Positions 36,901-50,477 of a DNA stretch of 64,000 bases are shown in pieces. Every line of letters begins with the position of its first letter. Positions within the stretch are counted from its first letter, which is position 1. The notes beneath the pieces were generated by a model that had not been told where the DNA came from, ran no database searches, and saw nothing but the letters and a program-made list of their open reading frames with translations. The stretch covers positions 2,232,001 to 2,296,000 of the forward strand of contig CANUEZ040000071.1 of NCBI GenBank assembly GCA_948099385.1. The letters are read 5' to 3'. Both the position numbers and the translations under genes were made by a program. Origin of the DNA: Fasciola hepatica (Eukaryota > Platyhelminthes > Trematoda > Plagiorchiida > Fasciolidae).

Positions 36901-38937
36901 AGCCGAATGAGAATTAAAAAACGAAAGCAACAGATTGAAGCCGTCAGCATAGTTTTCTCCGGCTATGGATGAAAAATTTGGAATTTGTAAGGAACCTACC
37001 CGGATGGGAACTGTGGAGCAAAATAATGCTTATAGCAAAATCTGGAGCCCGAATAACTGAGAATGAACTCAGAATACACGCGAACCGACAACTGAATGTA
37101 CCGACCTTTCAGTATATGAGATAAGGTTATTTTATGGTCAGAAAATGTATGACGGAAAACCTACGCAAGCAGCTGTGGTGTTACAACCATTGTGAGTAGC
37201 TGTCTACTGTAAGACAGAAGACGTGAAATGGTCTTCTGCCACACAGATCGGTTCCTCAGCTACCAGATCGCGAAACCAAAGCTTGTCGAGGAATGCATCC
37301 AACATGTATGATGATGTTGACTGTGTGAGAAAGAATGCTGCATAACTCTGACGAATACAGTCTGAATGAAATTTATCTGGTTGCTTGTGAGTATGGCATG
37401 AAATCACCACACGAACTCTGGCAGGGAATTTCGAAATAAATTTACTGAAAACCGGAAAAAGATGTGAATCATCGACCAGTATTATGCAAGGAAATCAAAG
37501 AATTACCTAGCGTACGGAGCAATGAGCACGTCCGAGAACTTTATACCCTTCTACTGGAAATCAGAACCAAGTCGAGCCAGTATTAGATTTCAGGTTTTTA
37601 AATGTCTCACATGCATGAATTATATAGTACATATGTACTATGGAATATGGTAGGACACCTGATATGGATTTAGATAGAAGCACGGATTTATCATCGCAAA
37701 ACAGTTTGTTTGTAACTGTGGTTTATTAAAGGATCGATAAATAAGGGCCAATAAAAGTGGATCAGCTATGGCCCGTGATAAAAATAATACAGAACTAGAC
37801 AGCGAGCAGAACTCAATAAATTCAGTCACTTTGTGCTCCCTCATCGATCGAGTGTACTCTGGTCGAATATGGATTCTCTGTGACTTCAGGGGAACATTTT
37901 CTGTTTGCGACAAAATTTGTCAAGTGAGCAGACTGCAAGTTATTCCGTTGAATGTATGGAAAGATGTTTCAGAGATCTAACCGTTATTTCTGAAGTCTTT
38001 TGCTAGGAAAATAAGAAATGTAATGGATGAAGTATGGGGGAAAATTAGATATGATAAACGAAAATATAAAAATGTCGAATTAGACGGAGTTACTTCTGTT
38101 CTGGTACACGAAAGGAAAGATTTTCGATTTGGAGAGAAACTGCGGCAGACAAGAAGCCCAAGTGTATAGGACTAAAGCCTCACATGTAGTGAAAAAGCAC
38201 TGTGCACCATGTTTGGAAGTCTGTTTGACAATAATGGATTTCTTGTTCGAATAACGCGAAGCACCAGCGAACTTGTTAAGGTTCAGTTAGATCATGTGAT
38301 AGTTCATTGGTTTTATTTACGATTCTAAACTGTTACGTCCAGATCAATAAAAGAACTCGTTCAGTGCAGATATATTTGACGGTTCTTAATAAAGCAGATG
38401 AAACGACCAATGAAAATTTGCTGCCCGAATCAACGTCTGTAAGCGTGCAAAGGAGATAGTTCTTTTCTGTGTTTATCGAATATCAGCACTACTACTAATG
38501 AAAAAGAGTAAGGTCAAAAACGGAAACTAGTCGGAAATTTGCGTTGGTAAATTTCGAAGAACTTTTGAGAGGTCCAAATGTGGCAAAGCTGAGTCGGAAC
38601 CCTTGGAAGGATGCAACCAACGGCTTAGTGCCGCGTGTAGTTGGTTAATCGAGCTGCGAGAAAACATCGATGGGTTTGGAAATTTTACGGATACACGATA
38701 TTAGTGACCATTGGAATCTATATGGGAAAAACGAACTTCGCACCTTGCTTTAGCTGTGGTTCATTTCTTTGTTTATTACTGTTACCGATGTTTTTTATTG
38801 TGAAGCTGATGATATTCGTGATTCGATTCAGCTACATTAGTCGAATGAAATTATCATTAAACCCTTCCGTAGTGAGAACATACTGAAAGATTTTGGAGGA
38901 CTAGAGTAACTTTCAGCATGATTTAGTGTGCAATTTC

Positions 38938-39170
38938 CATTTGGCAGTCAACGGACCGGTGGTGATCCAGTGCTTGAACAACGATAAGAGGTTCGAATCC
39001 GGCCACGGCATGAAACCTGTAGACAACAATACAGTGGGGTCCGGCTCGGTAGCACATCTGACCCACTGAGACTCCAAGGGGTTCTCTGCCACTCTAAGTC
39101 TCAGGATCGGATTATCGGTTGTTCCTAACGGGACAGTGAGTCTCATACACGCGTATACAATATAGAAAAC
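38938..39170 (+). repeat. tRNA-derived SINE, family A
   Basis: B box AGAGGTTCGAATCCGGCC near 38,989 is a near-perfect Pol III B box, about 45 nt after a GACCGGTGGTG head. The body has GGTCCGGCTCGGTAGC, CCACTGAGACTCCAAGG, TTCTCTGCCACTCTAAGTC and a CGGTTGTTCCTAACGGGAC tail, matching the 50,478 copy in order. An AC-rich tail follows. Confidence 0.8.
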
Positions 39171-40570
39171 CAGCACTTATCGAGTTGATAGTGGAACTAC
39201 ACCACGACGGATACTCAGCGTTGAAACTACGTGCTTTGTACGAGTGGAGGGATATTTGCGCATAGAAAGCGGTCTTTTCGTCCTACTGTTTTCCCTCAAA
39301 CAGTGACGTTGTTTACGTAACTGCAACAAGATGAATTTAGTGTGAACTTCACCGATAGATCAGAATGTTACTTACCGGCGATGTCAGGTATAAAAATAAG
39401 GGAAAGCGGCCAAAAAGCTGTGGCTATTCGTGACTCTGATATTTGGTGTATTTGGTGTGTCACATACGGTGACCACAAGGCAGAAGGAACAATAACTTTC
39501 GTCTCGGTGAAGCTGCTCCACAAATGTGCCTCGCTTCAAGTCGTCTATAGGAAGTGAATACTACTCATAGATTTATCTCAGTGTTCACAAAGTTTCTCAG
39601 ACTGTCGGCAAGTTTCGGAATTAGCTTACAATTATTTTGATCTCCTTTATTGTCACTGCAGTGCTTTCTCACTGAAATGATTGAATTTATTGTCTTTTAG
39701 AACCGTTTGTTATCTGAGTGGAGTGAAAAGTCCTTTGGTAATGGTCATATTGCGAACAAGATGCGATTCTATACGCACACTACAAAGGATACTGGTGAGG
39801 TGCCGAAGAGACCCGGAGAATCCACCATCAGTCTTTACTGGTGACGGTGAGAGCTTAACTCTTGCCACGACACACACACACACACACACAATAGAGATCT
39901 ATCCTCCCCACGCCCCTCTCGCATTTTATAATATCACTAAAATGACATTTACCCCTGTCAGAGACTAACCCATGCCTTCGTCACTTCACTCAAATGAATT
40001 AAAAGAGGACGTATGGGATTCATGGAAAACAATTGTTCGCTCTCCAGTGTCTTGTTCTTAAATTTTGTTTTCTCCTGGGAGATATATCAGATCGGAAAAA
40101 CACGGGTCTTATCGTTTGAGAATGATAATGTAGTATACAAAAATGGCAGTACCACGTAAATAAGTAGATTGTGAAAAGGCACGAAATTCACTGTTCACGA
40201 CAAATGAAATGTTTAACCATTAGGTAGGTGTCCCTCTAGGCTTCCATCCGGGTAGCCTAGTAAGCTTCACGTGACCAAATTCAATGGCCGTGGTTTAGGT
40301 ACCTTTCTCCCCCTTTTCGTATACTGGTCACGGCATTCCTCATCGATTCATCACTCGCCCCACAAAGCAGCACATTGAAAAAGTCTTCTATCCGATGGCA
40401 TGTACAATAATTACGCAAAATCCTATCAGTTTGTCAATGAAGAACATATTCAGTCACAAGTGAGAAAAATATCACAGTTAATTACTGCAACATACTAAAT
40501 CGTTCGTGATGCAATTGGATAATGAGGTGAATGCACCAGAATAACAGACGGAGCATCGTTCCATAAAGTT

Positions 40571-40775
40571 GTGGCTGTGTAAGCTGGTTTACAAAACTCT
40601 TCGCTACCTCTTAGGTACGAAGTTCGAGCGCAGTAACCCCGGTCCCATTACTGTAAGGCTGCAATCCACGGTTGACCGGATCACGGTTGCCGGTGTTCCA
40701 TGGCACAGTATTAGGTCCTTGTGGCTATGAAACCTTTTTTCCCCATGCGCTCATGCATGGGTATAAAATTAAAAA
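40571..40775 (+). repeat. SINE, probable diverged family A copy
   Basis: Contains GAAGTTCGAGCGCAGTAAC (B-box-like), then TGCAATCCACGG, then TTGTGGCTATGA and a CGCTCATGCATG 3' block. These match the order seen at 50,478-50,745 (CAGTAATCCACTG, TCGTGGCTATGA, CACTCACGCGCAAGCATG). More diverged than the other copies. Confidence 0.55.
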
Positions 40776-41227
40776 GATGGTAATCATGTATAAACCATTC
40801 ATAATATAGTTCTCCACGCAGTATAAGAACTGTACCTACCACTTAAAACGGTGGAAGCTGTGAGAAAACGTATTAACTCAGTGCTCTTGGACAGCCAAGT
40901 CACGTTGACACTCAGCACTGGTGCGGTACAAAGCCCAAGGATTGAGACAATGGAAACTCGTGTGACAGGAAGGCCGATCGATGAAGTGTATCGATGGCTG
41001 AGAGAAGAATCTTGTCAGTGTTATGTAAGCCTCAGATAGTGGTCGTCCACACCAGTCGAACCAATGAGTTGTGTGCTACGAGTGGGTACACGGGACAACA
41101 ACCCACATATTCTTTGTTTCTCGTTAATAAAACCAGATGGTTCGAAGGCAGAAGAGTTTTCTCACTAGAGCTAGTGGGACGGCTTAGGACGGAAGCACTC
41201 TCCGAATAGCCGTTTTTTCCTTGTTAA

Positions 41228-41320
41228 GAATCATCATCAGGGGACATCCACTCCACAGTGACTCGAACTCGGCATGGACGACTGTAAGTTAATCACCTAA
41301 CCACCTGGCTATCCGGGCTA
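41228..41320 (-). repeat. tRNA-derived SINE head, family B
   Basis: Minus-strand GCCCGGATAGCCAGGTGG is a tRNA-like 5' end with A box, followed by TTAGGTGATTAACTTACAG and B box GAGTTCGAGTC. The copy at 53,235-53,408 shares the same head (GCCCGGATAACATGGCGC, TTAGGTGTATGACTCACAG, GGTTCGAGACCC). A real tRNA gene is unlikely: the acceptor ends do not pair and a non-tRNA tail follows. Confidence 0.7.
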
Positions 41321-43387
41321 TTATCCTCAATGGTTTCTTTGACATCACTGCATGACATGGTGCTCTTTCGTGTCTCCCCAGTTAGCCGCACAAAGAGCGA
41401 CTCCTATTTTGGTCAACAAATATTAGACTATTTCTGAAAGTGATTCCATCAATGATCAGCCGATGTAGACGTCTTTAGTGAGCCCGAAACTGACTCGAAG
41501 GTAATCGGTTCCATTTCGTTCCGCTTTAAATCAGTTTGTCTGAATTCAAACAGGAACATCCTCGAGGCTTTCTCTTGCAGTGATCTCATAGTGGTTTATC
41601 ACTTCAGAGAACTGAATAGTAGATTGTTTTTGACCACCACGATTACATCTGCAGACAGTTATAATGCATACTTTAAAATATGGTCAAACTGATTGACTAC
41701 TGGTAGCTATGAATACAAGACTTGTGATTGGTTTAGATAAAATTCGACCCAAGTATGAAGGAGCAAATAGTAAACAAGTTATGTTTTTTGACGGAATGAT
41801 GTTGCTGCAACAAAGATTAAACCAACCGGCCACTTTGAAGATCAATCAAAAACAAGGACTCTTCTAGAATTTCATATAGGCCGTTTCTTCGACTTTTAGC
41901 ATTCAAATTCTTTGCGAACTAGTAAAACAGGTTCCCCGATTTACGGAAATCTAATTAAACCCCTTTCCTGGTCGATATCGATAACTGAACTTAGGCTTCC
42001 GGACGTTTATACTGATAGGGTAAGTGAACTTCTCCGTGGACTGAATGTGTACGTGAATTCATCTGACAACTGTCTGTGGATGGTAGAACCACAAGTTCAA
42101 TGTTCACGTTGGCAACTAATTATTTGCCCATTTGTTTTACACTTACAGAAGCCAATAAATATTCTGGTAAACGAGGAGCTCATGTAGTTTACCGATAGCA
42201 AGGACCATTTTTTGTAGCCCTTCAAGTAAAATCAACATCCCTTCCCGATGATGACCGATACTTAAAGGTTTCGTCCTCTCTAGTCTGATGTAAGATGTTC
42301 TGACTTATCAGCTTTGGCCTGGCTCGCTACCGAAACTGAACTACTGAGACTTTATACCCATCCCCAAATATCAGTTTTAAGATAGCCGACTTCCCTTGAC
42401 AAAGCAGAGAGCCTTTGTGGTCTATTCCAATCATACATTATCGTGGAACAGAAAATATGCGAGTATTATTTTCTCATCTACAATGTGAAATGGTACTTCT
42501 TACGAACATAACGCATCTCTACGAGCTGCTGCTAGTGAAGAGGGGACCAAGTACAGCCACCTGCAATTCTAGTACTCCTTGGGTGTTGCGCAAAAGGAAG
42601 GCAATCTTATATGATTCCGCCTTAAGCCAGATAATTTTATAGTTACACAAATTCATATAACTCCCCCATTCTGCTCGTGAAATCGCAGACGAAAAAACAA
42701 AGTTCATCAACTTTGTTTTTTGAGAAAAATACGACAAAGTAAAAGAGACGAGTCAAAATAGTAGAACAATCCCAAGATTATTTATCAGATCATGGGTAGG
42801 GGGTTTGTGGTTGTAGGGTACGGGCTGCATCAACGTAGATCACGCTAGAACTCGGTTCGAAGCTGGGAATTTCATCCATCCACTTGTCTATCTTATTGAT
42901 TATTCTAGATTTCATACGAGGCGGCTTCGTTTGATTTCTCTTAGTATTTATGCTTCCGGCCCGTGTACAATCCCTTGCACGTGCTGGAAAGCGAATAAAC
43001 CCCATCAAGTTGTTGATGATGCTGGTAGCCGGTATGGGCTTAGATTGTGGTCAAGGTATAGGACGGACACAAAAGCTGAACTCGAAGTTTGTCGCGTGTA
43101 GTGAGGGGTGTTGTGTAGTTGACATTTTCGACGCTGATCATATTTCATGCCACGACACTTGGTTCTGTGTCTCTCTGTCCCCCAGGAAAAGGGTTGTTAC
43201 GGTTATCTCGCCAGCCGGTTGATGGCTAATGTCCACTGAAATGAAGGTCAATTAGAAACTGCGCATGGTTGTGTGCATTTGGGTGCGCGTGCATGTATAT
43301 TTATATATATTTGTACCTAATGTTTTCCGTATCGTAGTTTTCCCTTATTTGGATATAACGGAACTCTGTTTTGGAAATCACTGCCTG

Positions 43388-43412
43388 TGTGTGTGTGTGT
43401 TTGTGTGTGTAC
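43388..43412. repeat. (GT)n microsatellite
   Basis: Interrupted GT repeat in intron 1 of the T-box gene. Confidence 0.85.
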
Positions 43413-45744
43413 ACCTGTGTTTGTGTTGGCAACCCAGCCTCGTTTGTGACATGCTTCGGGCGGAAATCAGTTTACAAAGGTCACTAACATTGGAATAGGG
43501 ACTCCGTTCGTAATCCTATTATGCCAAGTGACATTTTATTCACCAAGGCAATCAAAATGCAACTATTTTGCAGAATTTAAGGGGAACAGTTTCACCTGTC
43601 CGCTTTGTCTCCTCCCTTCAGGGCTCTCTCGGCCTGGCTACGTAGACATCAATCAGCTCCCGTAGACTGACTACCGATTATAACAAGATCTTTGGGATTA
43701 CCGCATCTTGTTTATAGAGACTTCGAGAGCGGCTTTCCGTGCGATGACATTTGGCTACATGCGATGGCAAACACACAAGATCAAACCTGTTGATCCACTG
43801 TGACGATGGTAACTGAACCGAAGGGGGGGGGGCGGTTCAAATAGTCAAAGTAGAACACTTAGGAATACCCATTCTTTCTGAACCCAGGGTGGCAAATGTA
43901 GCGCGAATTTGTGGAAATATTTACACCGCGTTAATAACTGTGAAACAACTTCCTAAATCCACTTTGAACGGAGTTAGTACTCTATCCGAATTTGGTTAAA
44001 TAATCCAATATATTGGTTAGTGTTAACCGTGAAAGTCAACTGACTGGTGATACCTTACCGATGGACCCATTGTTTGCTGAGGTTAAGCCTGAGTAAGACG
44101 AAATTAATAACCATAAAGGTTGCATATGAATCGTCACAGAGAATGGATTAGTTTGTCCACAATCTGCAGCGATGAGTTGAATGAAGTGAACTAGTGTAAA
44201 TTGAAAGATCTACGCTGCTAATTCAATCCTCATTTCCCAGTTGGTCTGCTTGCACAATTTCGCAGTTTAGACTGCCAAGATGCATCTGGCAATGCAGAAG
44301 ATGATAGCCAAAACCAAAAAGGAGTAAAGGCTGATGATATCATAGTGATCACTTACTGTAGTCCCGTTATTAGCTCGAATATACTGTGTATCTATCACTC
44401 ACCTCTGACGTTGCTAAAGAACCGTTCATAATGACCAACTATTATGATGAATTCACTCTATACACGGTTAAAAAAGTGAACATCACGAAAAGTTATGAAA
44501 AAATAATTAAAAGAATTTGACGCAGAATATGATGCTCCAGTGTACCTGGCTGGCTTCGTCCCTCTGGTTCATCAAGCCGTTTTGAGAAAAACACTACGAC
44601 TGGAAGGAATCAGAAACCATTATCTTCGGACGTTTGGATTAAAACCACGCGTCAATCACGAAGAGATCAAACTCGATCAAGATAAACTGATCAAGGCCAT
44701 TAGGTCATCAGCTTTTATGTATGTATTTGCGGTCAACAAGTCAAACTTCGAGGAAATGTTCTAAGGAATTTATAAATTTCGCACAGGTCTCTTTTGTACT
44801 CTTTTTCTGCGGAAACAACTTTCGCAAAGGGTAATCACCACTTCGAAGTCGCAACCTGACTGCCTATGGCGGGAATTCCCTTTTAACCTTATATGGGAAG
44901 CAGGGGATGAAATTTCCCATTATGCTACAAATCAAATATGGTCCGCGATAGAATGTCTAATAGATCAGACTTACAAATCAGATAACTGCACAACTTCGGT
45001 GCGTTATAGACTGTGCCCCAATAATACCCTGTGAATTCTGACGTTCTTCAAAGTTACGCACTTTCTTTCACCTTGCTTCCCACTTTTAGCACTGATCTTT
45101 TATGGGCCCTCAAAAAGCCGTTCATCTAATTCATACCCCTTTTGCTTCATCCACTTCTAAATTTCACGGTAGCCATGCTCTGCTGACATCAATGAACTCA
45201 GATAGGACCACCATGGTTGTCTGCGGAGTCGAAAACAGTCACTTTTAATGCTTTTAAATCTCTAGTGCTGCCTGTATCCCTCACCTCCAGTACTTTTGAC
45301 CCTTGTTTCACTTTTTTGATAACACTTTGTCTTCCTTTCACCTACTTTAAAGTATTTCTGTAAATTCAACTTTCTTTGTCCCCATCCTGACAGCCATATT
45401 TTTGTACTCCCTTACAGCTACTCACAACGAATTGTATTTGCCCAGCACGAGGCGCCTATTCACCCCATCGCAATCCCTTCCTGCACAATACCGCACCCTA
45501 AAGCACCCGGCCTCGGATTATACGGTCACGTTTAAGGGAAGATGGAGGGGGGGGGCTGGATCAGGTCTAACTTAAAGTCAATCGATTTACTTCCGATCCA
45601 TTCCTAGTTTCATGTCTGCAGCCTCCTATCCACCTGTTCGTACCTACGTAACACAATGGTCACTGAATACAACGCAAAATTTCACTCCCGAAAACCCCAT
45701 GGAAATACGGGAGGTGGTACGGCGCACCGTTGAAGGATAAAGTC

Positions 45745-45923
45745 GAGAAACATAGTGGAGAATGAATTATCACTAAATTGGACATATGAAGATCAAATTG
45801 AATGTATGCATTCACACCAGTAAAGAACGAACTAGTTTAATATGGATGCATTATCAAATTGATCATTCAAACGATTTTACCCAAAGTGTTGGCTTTCGTT
45901 TTCGAGTTGGTTTCCAAAGGATA
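45745..45923 (+). repeat. Left terminal inverted repeat of the 2.9-kb element
   Basis: Matches the reverse complement of 48,485-48,662. The inner boundary is where GGTTTCCAAAGGATATGC and GGTTTTCGAAGAATAAGC diverge. Confidence 0.9.
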
Positions 45924-47984
45924 TGCCATCTGACTTGACTGGGTAGTTAATTAAGGCCAGAAAAGGGTAAATATATCAGTACCTGTTTCAGCTGCTTTAT
46001 CGTTTATTGTCAAGGACATCCCCGGGGACTAAGTTATAGCTCGAAATTTCTGCCGTCAAAATAAGGTCCACATACTGGTCATTCTTGAGTTTCAAACAGC
46101 TTCCTAAGCTGATATTTACTTCTCATGTAATCTCTCGCCTTGTTTTGTCGACGTATACTCGGATCTTACAAAAAATCAAGACCAAACTTGCGATCAAATA
46201 TTGATCTCTGCAGCTCAGAATATTTCGGTGGATGGTGTTATTCATCAAGAATAGTATTTACGTGGGTGTACTGACCATCTACTATTGACCAGGGAAAATC
46301 CGTTCACCGTGCATTGCTAATGCGAAACAAAACACGAGAAGTTGTCTTAATGGCTTAATGGGTAAAGTCAATTCGAATCTTGATTGCGCGTATAAGGAGT
46401 TTGAGTACAGGATGGGACCAGGTAAATATCAACAGTTGGTCATTTGCAATAAGTTTATTTTACCACATTTCAATGAACTCCTCAGGTAAATTTATCATAG
46501 ATATCTACTGATAAACCATTGTAAAAACAAGTTAAAGTTCCATTTTATTGAACTCACCATGTGGACTGGTTGAGTCCTGGTGCTTAGGAAAAAATTCCCT
46601 CCATTTCGACACTAAATTAGCACTCTTTTCAGTGTATCAAACTTTTCAGAGAATAAAGCAGACAGAGAAAGGCACGTGCCTTTCCGATGTATGGGGCAAT
46701 GTTTTCCCAACCGAGGGTGAAGTCATTGCCATTCGAAGCGAAACTCGTTCAGGGATACCGCAGCATCGAGTATTTCGCAAAGCACTCCGGCTAGTGGCTA
46801 CTTTCTGTGGAGAAAATAATTCGAGATCCTCAGCCTTTCGAGGAAAATTATTCTACTTCAAAACAGAATAAATGCCCATGTTTTGAGAAACTAATCTCTC
46901 AGCCGGTACAATCGAATGTGATGCTCGTTTGTGTGCTCATTTCTCATAGGCTTTTGGAGAAAGTGACAGTTTTCTTCACAAAACATGTCAGCAAAATGAT
47001 TTGGTTTGTTTGTTTGTCGGCTAGTCACATTGTTTGTCTAAGGCAACCAACCAAAATCTTATTCTTTTGTTATCTTACGAGTCAGTTTTGTCAGGAGGGA
47101 GGGAAGAATCTTTCCGAAAATTATTTAGAAAATGTAACTTTCGCAAACACAAATAGGCACAGAGAACAAGTCTGTCGAATATTCAGATTCCATCAGCACT
47201 TCACTCTTCTGCTTGAGAATACAGAGCTGATGCGTGCGCGTTCTAACGGATCCGCTATGATCGAAAATGCCCCCATAGGGAAGCCAATTTGAATCGAATC
47301 CTGCACACGAGAGTCCCACAAAAGATACCGTCTGATCTTAAAACACACTGGAGATCAAAACGAGACAAACACTCGTAGGCCTGGGGTTCATCTAGGCTAA
47401 TACAAGAAGACAAGAGAATTTTTCACTATGGTGCATCAATTTTGTCAATTAACAAGAGTAATAGCTGCGGCTTCACCACCACCACCATCAACAATAGCAA
47501 AAAAGTCTTACAAAGGAAGAAACTGTTACAAATCTGTCTGTAAACTCGAGTCAGACAACCCGGTCCTCGACAAAATAGATCCACTCGGATGTTGATCTTT
47601 CATATATTTAGACGAAAACAGCTACCCTATTCATCTGATTTCGATCGAACTGAGCACAAAAAGAAAACACACGCAAGCAAACTTTTCTGGGATCAAAAAC
47701 AACACATTCTTGAAAAAAATGTACACTTTTCTGACTTCTGAAAAGCACGTGTCATTCCCTTTTTGTGTTTTGCATTGAAACATATGGAGCACTTAAAGGA
47801 CATTTTGGTTAATTTGGTGCCCAGCTTATAATAATGAGTGCTCTAATCAGAGCTTAAGTTGTCTATAAGATCGGTAAAATTGTTGGATTTAAACCGATTT
47901 AGGAATGATTTATAGAGCGAGTCCAGTACTCAACTAGCAGCTGGAAACCAACATACCATTTTACTTGGCTTTCATATGAATATG

Positions 47985-48080
47985 TTTATGGATCCTCAAC
48001 CATTCGGATCTCGAACCGTGGGTGTGTGATTGCGAGTCACAAACGAGAACCATTGCGTTATTGGCCTGGGTCCTAATGTT
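47985..48080 (-). repeat. Possible SINE head (family B-like)
   Basis: Minus-strand GCAATGGTTCTCGTTTGTGACTC, then CCCACGGTTCGAGATCCG gives an A-box-like and a good B-box string at tRNA-like spacing. It lies inside the 2.9-kb inverted-repeat element. No 3' body could be matched. Confidence 0.4.
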
Positions 48081-48484
48081 ATCTAGAATGTTACCGGTCA
48101 ATACCAGGTGGTCACCTATTCAATTCGTTTTGTGTACCGTTACCTAATGCGCGACGGTGTAAGCTCCACTGATCCCGTTATCGATCGTTTGACTGGAAGA
48201 TACTCAACTATCGGTTTGTCAATAAAAATATTTCGATCAATATTCAGTCAAAACTTTGATCTCAGTTTCGCTTAAGATCACAGCAATCTTCGACAAAACA
48301 AGGCGAGTAAAGTTTCGTTCGGACAAAGGATGGTCGGTATACAAACCAATTTTGGCGGCTAAAATTTACTCCTCGGGATGATTTTCATAATACACGAGAA
48401 AGTGAACACACTGGGCATATATACGACAACAAAATAATTGCTCACTTCTTGCTCAAATCAACCCCCAGCCAAGTCAGTTTGCTT

Positions 48485-48662
48485 ATTCTTCGAAAACCAA
48501 CTCGAAAACGAAAGCCAACACTTTGGGTAAAATCGTTTGAATGATCAATTTGATAATGCATCCATATTAAACTAGTTCGTTCTTTACTGGTGTGAATGCA
48601 TACATTCAATTTGATCTTCATATGTCCAATTTAGTGATAGTTCATTCTCCTTTGTGTTTCTC
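48485..48662 (-). repeat. Right terminal inverted repeat of the 2.9-kb element
   Basis: Reverse complement of 45,745-45,923. The near absence of differences implies recent origin or gene conversion between the arms. Confidence 0.9.
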
Positions 48663-49214
48663 AATCTCAGCTCTCATGCGCGCTCTGTAAAATTTTCCAT
48701 CTAGAATCAGACGACTTAGTTTATGAATCTTGCGTCACATTGCACGAACTTTCCTCTATTGCATAAGAGCCACTAGTTGCAGTCGAGGGGATTACCTCTG
48801 TCCTGCACCGGTAATGTGTGCTATGCTTCAGCAAACTCGTTTTGAACTTCACTGAATCGTCTAAACATGTCAAGTGAGTGATTATCAACGCGGAGGCACT
48901 CGAGAGCTAACTGGGCTTCTAAGACAAAGTGAGGAAGCGAGTGCTCCAAATTTTCAATTCTTATCGCATATTTTTGTCCATCCGCAGCGTATAAATGGGT
49001 TTTACGTGATGAAACGATGAAAGGATTATTCAGACAGTGCATCGAAAGTTTATCGCTATACGTAGGTGCGAACATGAAAATTATTTCAACCCGGTACGAA
49101 AGCCGCACGAAAAATAGTCAGATAAGAATTCGATCCTGATAAAGATGCACTTTTTAGGTAAGTACTGAACAAGTGAAATGTTGACGCGGTGTTTATCTTT
49201 GGCCGTCGCTGACC

Positions 49215-49460
49215 AAACTGTTATCTTCGTGGACTTTGGATAATGACTGTCAGGGTTCGATTCCCGCCACCGCCGGCCACTTCACCCTTCGGCAGCCATT
49301 CACTGGCCGCGGTCCCCTTCCCAAATTGTTGTACATTACGGTACAATGAATAAAAACGAGGCAAAAAGAGTATATAACAGATTATATATGTAGACGTGTC
49401 TCTCCTGATGCCCTTTGGGCCAACTGCCACTGATTTCTTATTTACCCTCCTAATGGTCTA
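49215..49460 (+). repeat. SINE-like element (family D)
   Basis: CAGGGTTCGATTCCCGCC is a perfect B box near 49,252, preceded by a weak A-box-like region. A GC-rich body (GCCGGCCACTTCACCCTTCGG) and an AT-rich tail (ATGAATAAAAACGAGGC) follow. No second copy was seen in this window, so the 3' end is approximate. Confidence 0.5.
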
Positions 49461-50477
49461 TTTTCAACTTGATCAAAATAAAATAGTGAAAAGCTCATTT
49501 ACAATTTTACTCATTCGTTATAGTAATTCATATTATTGTGTTTTTCGGGTCACTATTCACAAAAGGACTCGTGGATCTTAAGCAGTGAAACAAAGCTCAA
49601 AAATGACTCAAAATCGTGTTAACCATGCAGGAAATACTTGTGAACCGTCCTTATTTTATTTCACTGACGTGAACTCTCCAACAATTTATCAAAGAAGTAT
49701 ACCAATAAATAAGTAAGGTAAAAGGATCACTTCTTTGGATTGGATAGCACTGAAAAACTTTATCCAAAACTATAAGTGAGTTCCTGAATCGAGTTCGATG
49801 AAGTTCGATCACGTGATATCATAGTGTCTGGCACAAGGACCAGAAATATTTCACTGGTATTATCTTTCATTCTTAACCACAGTGTAAATCACGTAGACGA
49901 AAACTGATCATCCTCTTCGGAAAAATAAAAAAAATCAATTTGGTTTTTCCTGAATTTCTCAGTAACAGCAAAAATCCTGAAAATTTAAATAACAATCAAT
50001 TTTATCACAACACAGGTGGTCCTTATTGCCAAGTGAAAGTGTGGGCATTCCTCTAGTCACACGATATCCCCGTATTTATCGGGACTGACAAAATCACGGT
50101 GACGATCGTGTGAGTCCCTCCCCAGGGAATGAGTGTCTAATTTCGGTTTATTTCATCTTTCCTCACCGTGTTAAGTTATGAGTTAACTGGTTGAAATCTT
50201 TCGCTTCGAAAACAGTCAGACCCATGGGATAAATTGACTGAATCTCCCTGACTGAAACTGTTTTCCTTCCTATCGACTAGGGTAGGAACTCATAGCGCGA
50301 AAGATCACTGTAATTGATTTTGCCCAATTAAAACAATTCCAAATGAATTTACTTAGAGGGGAATCGGTCGTTTTTTATTGTATACGTCTTCACTTTGGTG
50401 AGCAATTGATAGAAACCGGGAACTAATGATCAGTGAGTGAGGTTTTTGACATGCTTGCGAATACCGAATAACCTAGT

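Larger units (their letters stand above)
45745..48662. mobile_element. 2.9-kb element with long near-perfect terminal inverted repeats
   Basis: The left arm (45,745-45,923) and right arm (48,485-48,662) are reverse complements. About 145 bp in the centre of the arms (from TATCACTAAATTGG to GAGTTGGTTT) are identical by eye, and a few differences appear toward both ends. Outer ends begin GAGAAACA. The 2.56-kb interior has no transposase or reverse transcriptase motif that I recognise. Its two frames (46,548-46,871 and 46,807-47,292 on +) are unassigned. It may be a non-autonomous DNA transposon, a fold-back element, or two copies of a short element in opposite orientation. It lies in intron 1 of the T-box gene. 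Confidence 0.82.

Noticed and set aside
37150..38240. Possible BEL/Pao gag-like remnant (LPSVRSNEHVREL near 37,505)
   Set aside because: A single short resemblance with no supporting motifs upstream or downstream.
41225..41245. Other CTGATGA strings (for example near 790, 41,235, 62,818)
   Set aside because: None is followed by a stem II hairpin and GAAA at the right distance.
46548..47292. Two overlapping + strand frames inside the 2.9-kb inverted-repeat element as a possible transposase
   Set aside because: No DDE/D, RNase H, zinc-finger or RT motif was recognised, and the frames overlap without a plausible fusion.
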